27,964 bases of DNA from IMG/VR virus record IMGVR_UViG_3300049629_000329, positions 1 through 27,964 of that record; one strand, 5' to 3'. The position numbers and the translations under genes were made by a program. Source of the stretch: a virus. This document shows positions 25,901 through 27,964 of the stretch, in pieces (position 1 is the stretch's first letter; each line of letters starts with the position of its first letter). The notes under the pieces are model-generated. The model worked only from the letters and a program-made list of their open reading frames with translations, was not told the DNA's origin and ran no database searches.

Positions 25901-27964
25901 TCGATAGAGATTGCGAACTCGGAAAGAGACATGCTTCCCTACAAGGGCATCAACTGGGATGCCGTGGCAAGACGCACCCTAGACAGGCTCAAGCAGAAGA
26001 GAACAGAGGTACTCAGCGGAGAGACTCCAGAAGCCTACAGCAGGTATGCGAAGATTAGGTTCTTCGACACGCTCATGGACACGTACGAGGAATGGATTTC
26101 CTCCCCGCAGAACAGGTCCGCAGTCGTGCTTCTCTCTGACGCAGGCAACTGGAGGGAATGGGAATTCACTGGTTCCAGTGAGTACACTGATTACCAAAAG
26201 CACATTGTCGGCAATCAGAAGGACTTCCGTGCCATTACCCAGCCCCATGGATACAAGGGAGGAGTCGGAGCAAGAGTCTTCCCTCCTACTCATGCACTCA
26301 TAAAGGACGCTCAATTCCACAAAGGAAGGAAACCGAACACGATTTCTGGCGTAAGAAGTTATGAGATGGGTACCAATGAGTTCGAGGGAATGGGCACGAA
26401 CCACCACATGCAGTACAGGGTGGGAAGCACGGCCCTAGGAACAGTCGTAGCCAACAGCGTCCAGCCTCTGATGACAATCATGGCCGCCGCCGCCGACGCA
26501 CCCGAAAGGCTTAAACAAGTCGAGAAGGACATAGCCGAACTCTCCAAGGTGTTGCCTGTTGTTCCGACTGGAAGGGACCCTGCCATCCTGAACACCCTGC
26601 CCTTCGGCGTGGAAGACATCTACAAGCCTATCTCTCTTAACGGAACTGTCATGAGAGCGGCCAATGCTGGCCTCAGTGCGATTACCTACGCCGACGCCAG
26701 ACATCAGGTGAATCGTGGTCATAGCATGGATGCCTCTTCAGCCATGCTGGTCGGAAGACAGGCAAACATCATGTACCTAGGTCAGGACGGGCCTAATTCG
26801 CACATGCTTTCATACCTGAACATGTTGCCTGATTGGCTCACCTATCAGTTGCATGACGGGTTCATGAAAAGAATGGCCGAATTTAGTCAGCAGGAGTTCA
26901 TGACCTACTTCCGTAACAGACAGACCTTTGAGCACGGAGGAATCAACGCACCCTACAACGTTCATCTGCTACTAACACTTAAGGCCGCAATCCCCTACCT
27001 CTTCACCGATGGTATCAGCATTGATGACGTCAAGAGCGGAGAAGGGCTCAGGGACGTCTGGAAGGCATTAGCCGATGGAAACATCCATTCCATCAAGGAT
27101 GAAGTCGTGTTCTCAGACTATTCCTTCAAGGAAGATTCCTCTCTCATCGGCCCAGACGGAAAGCCTTACAAACCTAGGGACCTCTCCACCAACTTCATGC
27201 AGAGGTTCTATGGGAAGCAGGTCATCGGTGAGAAGAAGTCTGGAAACCAAAGAACAATCGACAACGGACTGGCCAACATCGGAAGATACCATTTCTGGTT
27301 CGAGCGTGGTGACGCCATGGGCTACGTCTCCCAGTATGGTGCTCCGAGTTGGTTCATGGAGTCCATCATGTGGGGCCAGACCAAAAAGAACCAAGAGAAG
27401 TTTTCGACCGACGCCTTTATCAGACCCAATGCGGTGCTTAGGGAAGACGGAACTTGGACCATCATCAATTCCAAGACTGGTCAGGTAATCATGGAGAAGA
27501 TTTCCAACATGGGGCTTCTCAAGGAGGCCATGTTGCAGAACTCCGAATACACTGGAAGCCTTCCGTACGTCGGTCAGTTCGTGAAGCAGTGGGGCCCTGT
27601 CGGAGGTTACGTCACTCAGGGACACAGCAACGGACATGTCACTGGAACTGACAACATTGACTGGAGCCAATCCTTCGGATTTGCCGAAGGTGCACTTGAC
27701 CCAACCTCACAAAGAAGAAGACAGCCGTACAGGTCGCAGGCCGCTGGACTTATCGGTCAGGACTTCTTCTCAAGTCAGGGTGCTGGCACGGCAGGCTCTA
27801 CCTTCGGCAATGTTCCTTCTAAGCCGATGTCGCCTACTGGACACTTGGCCACCCAACTGGGATACAAAATCTGGTTCAAGCATGTCATGAAGGTGGACAC
27901 CAATGACGTTCAGGCTGTCAGCAACGCCCTGACCACCATCGCTACCAGATTTTGTATCCCAGTT
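10973..27964 (+). CDS. Giant large-polyvalent-type virion protein, at least 5,664 aa (3' partial)
   Basis: One frame from ATG 10973 to the last base without a stop, 5,664 codons (over 600 kDa) and still open. Likely packaged in the particle and delivered with the DNA; enzymatic and membrane-shaping roles are inferred. Residues about 418-472 are Gly-rich and hydrophobic (VVVGWPASMAF; GVGVGFAWGG). Residues 606-610 read HEYGH in EAAVHEYGHVFLDSIL, and 2158-2162 read HEIQH in ETLLHEIQHAIQ. Both have the HExxH zinc-metallopeptidase form; the second closely matches a motif common in phage and plasmid large polyvalent proteins. Residues about 4336-4390 (DWFKFLKESSVSKDEIRMSG) and 4714-4763 (HVRTTQ to IEEIQSD) resemble the paired helical and 'EIQSDW' domains of the same group. 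No polymerase motif was recognised. The final seven codons are suspect because of the terminal inverted repeat. Confidence 0.9.
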   Translation, partial: MQNPNQDNQAEEDILNKAANQLFRGQTLDFSHLASRDANIESDMVSEAEMSNDDIYDFIRDNRDRSFDKTTAEGRLLFARFEEANSRRNKFTFETIKQMAGIVSSVPFDIAAGVARNVGVGKDGEFAPQRIVGSVVDGVLRDARDLAGLLTQSEDPDSPLFRFRNLITGNGSIESRIDQFNEARWWGNRSNDLEEGKADILSEWVPDDYKEFAKKLVDPKLANALSYIGLDTIPFIKSRFARQGLKDSVRAYKGIDELYSVSGEEALQTRDWFSTTAEKFGKLSQKLTGQGLVAGSEIVSTPIAYIQQKISRGSDVLEHRVGYVPPEVANGASTLLTEAGPTLTKEGLELGPIRSVLFSFGLKPIAEYAGVLGNEMIDAYQGVVKPKSEHLGAGMLQRLALNGGRISMSKEAQAVAKFTNVVVGWPASMAFPALKRAVGDAAYMGLLGYANARGEGAAGGVGVGFAWGGLSGSLRHLHNVHTQGVAHKYIIDNFDSYQIQAIAKSSPDHANHVSEFLKRVDSIGNQRVSATVRAQIMMGWNVNAQTQLRFADLNELAGEFGPKVLAENGLLEAGAMTSKGALIHTPKGDVVWVNKGVATTPEAAVHEYGHVFLDSILQKTDGTAVDALKSFLGFKKDGGVAPDKVLALWIAHYSQRRFGMDKANPNWLLGPADLVRINNESVKGFGNYQYALQSINAAREFIAAHPNEAFEMYKTDSGVMRLRLFEEFPIIERLMQETFAYNQSNSLLVKAPDIFLRNKDLGLIRGAMENWFTLRNQRTVADLETAGVLVREKLKNAEEVGMDGRRGATVLENMFWEDGTYLSFPMLDKWVGEQMKRALKYGDVNITTLTGDRAEAWSRQTGKTRFFEGGKIKTKKEIEEIVTQTSNEVANILDSLPDDAKPKWDITKGGNRRVSLTSLSQQAWEAIRDSGTYTKEEYQALVTMVEVLKQIDSGKPVFNTYYGQYLGVSQQIVEAALGERLKGRQVAVTNRHFAPFNIELIVSKFDEAGNPLRTPKSHITIHAHDVSVLNKRKMNQWNKPEVRALFKDFGHFSETFVEWFENHSRDASTRKTSADLLRPAFGDKAERVRDIMYETWGGRKRNDESYINAPEGYAGGRDGPLYPIHSLRFDLLANIQRQSQIFPEAFSGQVMGLFYKEGVGYEPMRRNMMLGNFTERELANGRRFYTNGSGYEIRGEMPKFKVFNPYGNLVGVFKTIEKAQAAADKDSSKRDVAESSPSREDLGDAPIVENYDNPSITPAQVYSGIANLCIYEGGYLPFKISKSARGNAGSALTNFVTELSAYNKAVFPSVGPVDPENIYRRFDKLPVVKLHTLIENPDEWRKALGPEYFDRIEVAYDPRADFHGGVVIGLSAGRTGGTMFGVDADTFSTENSIESASVKIRAHLQGLISFKEKSQTMVRTGLSMMDPDFQMMHQTGKMLGFMYAEYKAQNPNGPLTQKAFEDWNESQVTQSIQEKSIELAFNPKVKPRRNIPFPVKGDFSKPHKGNLVPRYAQSLFDRLEAGAVNGGITPISADNPKVAESLNNWMCDIVEEYLSGRAQATIFGNNFVVTIDPVKWEIPQDVRAYFNKFSTKGDPTGGYYWKKFSRFVQDQFITHAFSKIGNRNVAERFDVAGNSAFMLENIAISKLNEGAYPTEFENFGPEDGFQFPIAVEFGAKYPSVSSQMANMVAGTKSGRALVLVSPVTGGATKVVGKYSKFVVASTNLTVMGYSGFDPLGKGSFLPSTPTTEPSVGLNDIPYFDGKNGQLGLVEAPVDLEANMLGVLPFSGVTGKGSLFKHFNEKWHIDHVEYLAGQLSIPFDRQKDGTSVGLLRWQKSLFQMGLKDASHVYLHQVAVGAMQAEIGASIMSDPNDAHFNQLVAMTDIDPSAINKAEYGQAIANKGYASIIHAAQNASLDSIGSKYKRKGSKRPAEVGSVNSIIEGSFKTSDKPSKREQLTKGFVREIRKTMGELEAAGYDPHRKVIRGMERRSDLMLGGFMNSTAKEREMLETGAMRLVKTDSGKTYKAFEFSDKDAVLLLEKVGGKMHLLPFMEDGDKGFETFIRDTELGLNAVFINANSVKLGDILDHKLLYMHYPSLKNVVVQWKEGYGADYNPDSDVIRLGIDTFIGEELAGRRNKDYLTHAMFGHDGQRHATETLLHEIQHAIQMREMWSDSYALTGGAIGTAGRIMSANISGVAGRTIAAAGENKDINNEGVEFFTADGKKSTSFSNEETLNSIYRLGNTPMHKHLRQIAYPAFVRVSNEAINALTDAHIHHPPEHPARRNAQSAVKSLVAMRDEAKALTERFKKGELSEEAFRSLMCDTDNGLAIRFIRRIEQVRNAMYLDASPIAEKLYNAMGNAEKYLHRSLEALNGFEFISKMAERDGMSGDVTLATTKLKQVFNNLAGMHYLSQRIEVEANLTEQRSRMTQAELNSTGLNPDGSRKSLLDGMTGALDIGYKGNTLRNIGIALKNKQRIRVADLMIGGVASKDSSRSVNNNDIISMMARGSLITWTVRQLKNELDALDRVAVIGRGWEVAEDGSVKLVAKTATVQLDSKKPRKKFKEVGESIKGGIPMSGVQSGDIYLSLDENDRVHVTNAIWGSGERTVTIEDIARLIDGVVLNEWEVRTPTEVMDTVLRDDFPAVVKISELRDVLKERGVSDDGLALANIEAFYKEGNGKSHLYGPLELTKYELADVLAVFHRQYINERIVSVSEGVKKFGEVNLDRDSLSPSKIIESIVGQGRDDPNIEDPLRNFLLQRVGAVFDLADSNTDRLPFAHGDKRIGITSYDANQDLRRTTANLNPFNRPDWMSSEDYDAIVKRLESKGHFKQGKLFDATTLANTSLGVRNSMRAEQIARETNMRIRRKMFLLKPFYEKVVDVIDKAADPDARKIKIKLLDEIAKTLIEPELEGMREYSSSSSIMNTQSVQPYTQDNYERNADFTKSPTARFGMTLSLVGSGNTAFGDTGFIELQTLQTAVGPTAVLGRDDMTFLTGGTKPADIYNVNTWDNSAIRYLYRDNRAAEPTGAYKTFEHLNSIVTSTRNLVAVTREIIAHAEMGLGEGSMTSEGAAGKADILNKMRLMHDMAVRLSLVEERTTSLIGDNKESNSDQPSRNVISGQSYIDGMAPLIVQESFLMKGYAGNDGSVVIGETKLANTVSAVQLDGVTSMPFFDGSGLPSIAANPNFVKNAVSGLIARDMAVRTVLFGEITDGQDVQGPLSHISPISTFVEGFRTGNNASVKLDTIAAGNESIATKTTLNGLHAFHSVLYTATMRAGKQGQLSGVLGSDKTFYETWGVNWNTLRTGVGDTTEISSASYVPAMAPLIAAAFSPKQLGIRKGRMTVVDHLLPEQRQLLKNAREAYKDFSMDTGATPTPEQKAAADAFFESISESQHRLMFGHLDTANAEITFTALCGAYEALSMIQRLPESANLDAMFGRRTKDVLSEEIGKYISEGRYMYEQGSSEGPVAKSRFANGNVGRLWMQVMYRSVMIDETNRHMLMGVWSLMDQHSKGYRSEMMVEEGARQNYPMYYRNGFKPELLRDRAGVPFSSLKTTFAKRQFSGVGPEHSISDFDNAKTSSPSFSHSLASETFETGDDWNEHYVLQQTDGGLAESLFSPIDIEKTNSEIVAIDEGPSQQAPDAIIGASRIDVAMRGSPISNKLTRKQMVDSIITQAKRNKTDAISLEPARMRLSGRLVSNAIQRGWEQENVNSSEGLGFRAHAYGITNNLFGPFMFFTKNEMVSNVSQTMAPSRVGLTEPMRGFAWKRLEDGSLVLNISGDITGYKAGYLGNQIRATAPNPKTKLGAGFSIRESLGYDPRSGEISNANPYITLFGLQTAALGGGGAAGLQNYFRIGGEPWRKQIVSSARNRLKKGDSIRSLYEGTTQNREGIRNVSGYINFNALEVLMTSDNAHNDKDVIALALAINGHKTGAQHITLTFRPEEANPDYIKSVLMAIMVMGAGAEMANSIWNKTYERQGSAMNPFLGDGERIIELLSNKNSLNILKGENTRLMQIMGERVMDAIASRDALEINDITGFAAGEGVRESGRSSTESRNFFDKFAAQTLSRSQDVIPDIERIAAAAVGADHGYILPDAERHLAKNGDTTVSIEHMFPNRPELTQFAWDGKESNGVSIVHRGPKSKPTGYFVTYDIQTGVNDNGDPIMSRKVVPVKTLVEAEALRNKYGVSASKAILAQALVSAGAGEASIKEGVMKDSDNIDVSVRANKHLDASSRQDGTLNLVNDGTFTVGDLDLNISKAEATALSAALGSRAVLQTKLPAIEVGRANLMIGDSNARELEGMLRRKINFGFGQGPVEFASKMMRVVAYGKKKSGKDKYPDSMTGLDWFKFLKESSVSKDEIRMSGIAYLLHDNMNTHLTRKDLAEFIYTVYPRTSRQARTTQINISSDVHKVKTGSLSGIYEMPYLEDLQTKEDFVINTHLANLESVAAIIEKALTEETTRADAEALRANIMKSIEFTVAEMGAPEGLAGLTDLTAAINYLRNVYQEGRNQMAYTHAGYAGETRKVRPAILEFVMAESVFGRTSDQYKAIETVLGDAGLINPYSIIHSDVSGMANPFGAMSVSSGNRGNTATSLNDGVGPMKKDYDSTDFVYPSYQSQNFYYHAGNFHSSWASFTGYYQSNPMYTEFYNKRLLKEKDAAIKTLKERIKGTKDPATKAKYESIISNINRVYTVREMIKNGHALHDYGHYSDNDIGTFQIGHVRTTQTILSGEYGFGDPKTPNYHVEEVTGTYGYQFNPEVVLAIEEIQSDSFQYHSFGPPSAAEKALPDSLEQVEGFKRAGDMAALLQSREKLASIISSVGSLIGTQVQKMSYNGYGDVELNSLFGVKLLDSLSPVERFVLREDLALVDSGRTIEVPEGLRKYTGNMQRIPVFVFPEMSKYKDTDYTRAEGYNPEAASKVINDLVWAAGDSVLDKLLPDRVSSSDIRSAFENISQSYNSASKAVTPSLIFALAAMADEEVIAKSIEIANSERDMLPYKGINWDAVARRTLDRLKQKRTEVLSGETPEAYSRYAKIRFFDTLMDTYEEWISSPQNRSAVVLLSDAGNWREWEFTGSSEYTDYQKHIVGNQKDFRAITQPHGYKGGVGARVFPPTHALIKDAQFHKGRKPNTISGVRSYEMGTNEFEGMGTNHHMQYRVGSTALGTVVANSVQPLMTIMAAAADAPERLKQVEKDIAELSKVLPVVPTGRDPAILNTLPFGVEDIYKPISLNGTVMRAANAGLSAITYADARHQVNRGHSMDASSAMLVGRQANIMYLGQDGPNSHMLSYLNMLPDWLTYQLHDGFMKRMAEFSQQEFMTYFRNRQTFEHGGINAPYNVHLLLTLKAAIPYLFTDGISIDDVKSGEGLRDVWKALADGNIHSIKDEVVFSDYSFKEDSSLIGPDGKPYKPRDLSTNFMQRFYGKQVIGEKKSGNQRTIDNGLANIGRYHFWFERGDAMGYVSQYGAPSWFMESIMWGQTKKNQEKFSTDAFIRPNAVLREDGTWTIINSKTGQVIMEKISNMGLLKEAMLQNSEYTGSLPYVGQFVKQWGPVGGYVTQGHSNGHVTGTDNIDWSQSFGFAEGALDPTSQRRRQPYRSQAAGLIGQDFFSSQGAGTAGSTFGNVPSKPMSPTGHLATQLGYKIWFKHVMKVDTNDVQAVSNALTTIATRFCIPV
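27855..27964. repeat. 21-bp perfect inverted repeat flush with the window end
   Basis: Bases 27855-27875 are the exact reverse complement of bases 27944-27964, with a 68-base spacer; pairing stops at the inner side (27876 versus 27943), and the outer side is cut by the window end. It lies inside the giant gene, whose frame reads through into TRFCIPV. A repeat ending exactly at the edge is what a fold-back chimera or a graph dead end gives; a natural hairpin is the alternative. Confidence 0.85.

Noticed and set aside
10973-27964. Giant protein as a virion RNA polymerase like that of N4 or crAss-like phages
   Set aside because: I could not find a catalytic Asp-rich motif or the single-subunit polymerase motifs in the translation. 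The motifs that are recognisable are of the polyvalent-protein type.
10973-27964. Giant protein as a tape-measure protein
   Set aside because: The chain is not a continuous coiled coil or Gly/Ala-rich helical array; it is a mosaic of mixed folded segments with enzyme-like motifs, and the neighbours look like podovirus nozzle and ejection genes.
1-27964. TAG stop-codon recoding
   Set aside because: No gene ends in TAG, but none of the long frames contains an in-frame TAG either; the standard bacterial code explains all frames.
27855-27964. Terminal inverted repeat as a transcription terminator
   Set aside because: The loop would be 68 bases, the stem is not GC-rich, there is no following T run, and it lies inside an open frame.

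Overview
The window looks like part of a tailed-phage genome, probably a podovirus-type virion module from an environmental phage. Every supported gene lies on the + strand, and the genes are packed end to end with gaps of at most 12 bases or with stop/start overlaps. I see no intergenic stretch over 300 bases, no tRNA, no integrase or transposase, and no promoter or terminator. The 5' edge cuts the major capsid gene and the 3' edge cuts a giant gene, so neither end of the operon is visible. The host cannot be named from the sequence.

Layout: (1) 2-1234, major capsid protein of the SU10/DUF5309 type, apparently missing its N-terminus; (2) 1247-1615 and 1615-2361, a small conserved-looking protein and a neck/adaptor-like protein; (3) 2363-4112, three probable surface or tail proteins: a small beta-type protein, a protein with six DGxGGY-like repeats, and a short protein with a deca-proline stalk and ten cysteines in WNGxxC-like repeats; (4) 4115-5500, a nozzle (tail-tube) candidate; (5) 5500-10973, five uncharacterised, mostly helical virion or ejection-type proteins; (6) 10973-27964, one uninterrupted reading frame of at least 5,664 codons, still open at the window edge. 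That giant gene fills about 61% of the window. It carries two HExxH metallopeptidase-like motifs and a divergent EIQSD-type domain, features known from phage and plasmid large polyvalent proteins. The order suggests capsid, neck, tail decoration, nozzle, and then proteins packaged in the particle and delivered with the DNA.

Two unusual signals run across the whole window. First, several short restriction-type words are almost missing: by eye I find no GATC, AGCT, GCGC, CGCG or CCWGG and a single CCGG, while GGCC, CTAG, GTAC, CATG and TCGA are common. Second, as a consequence in protein space, the Pro-Gly dipeptide, which cannot be encoded without CCWGG or CCGG, occurs once in roughly 9,000 residues, exactly at the single CCGG. 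Separately, the last 21 bases are a perfect inverted copy of 27855-27875, which looks like an assembly or amplification fold-back at the contig end.
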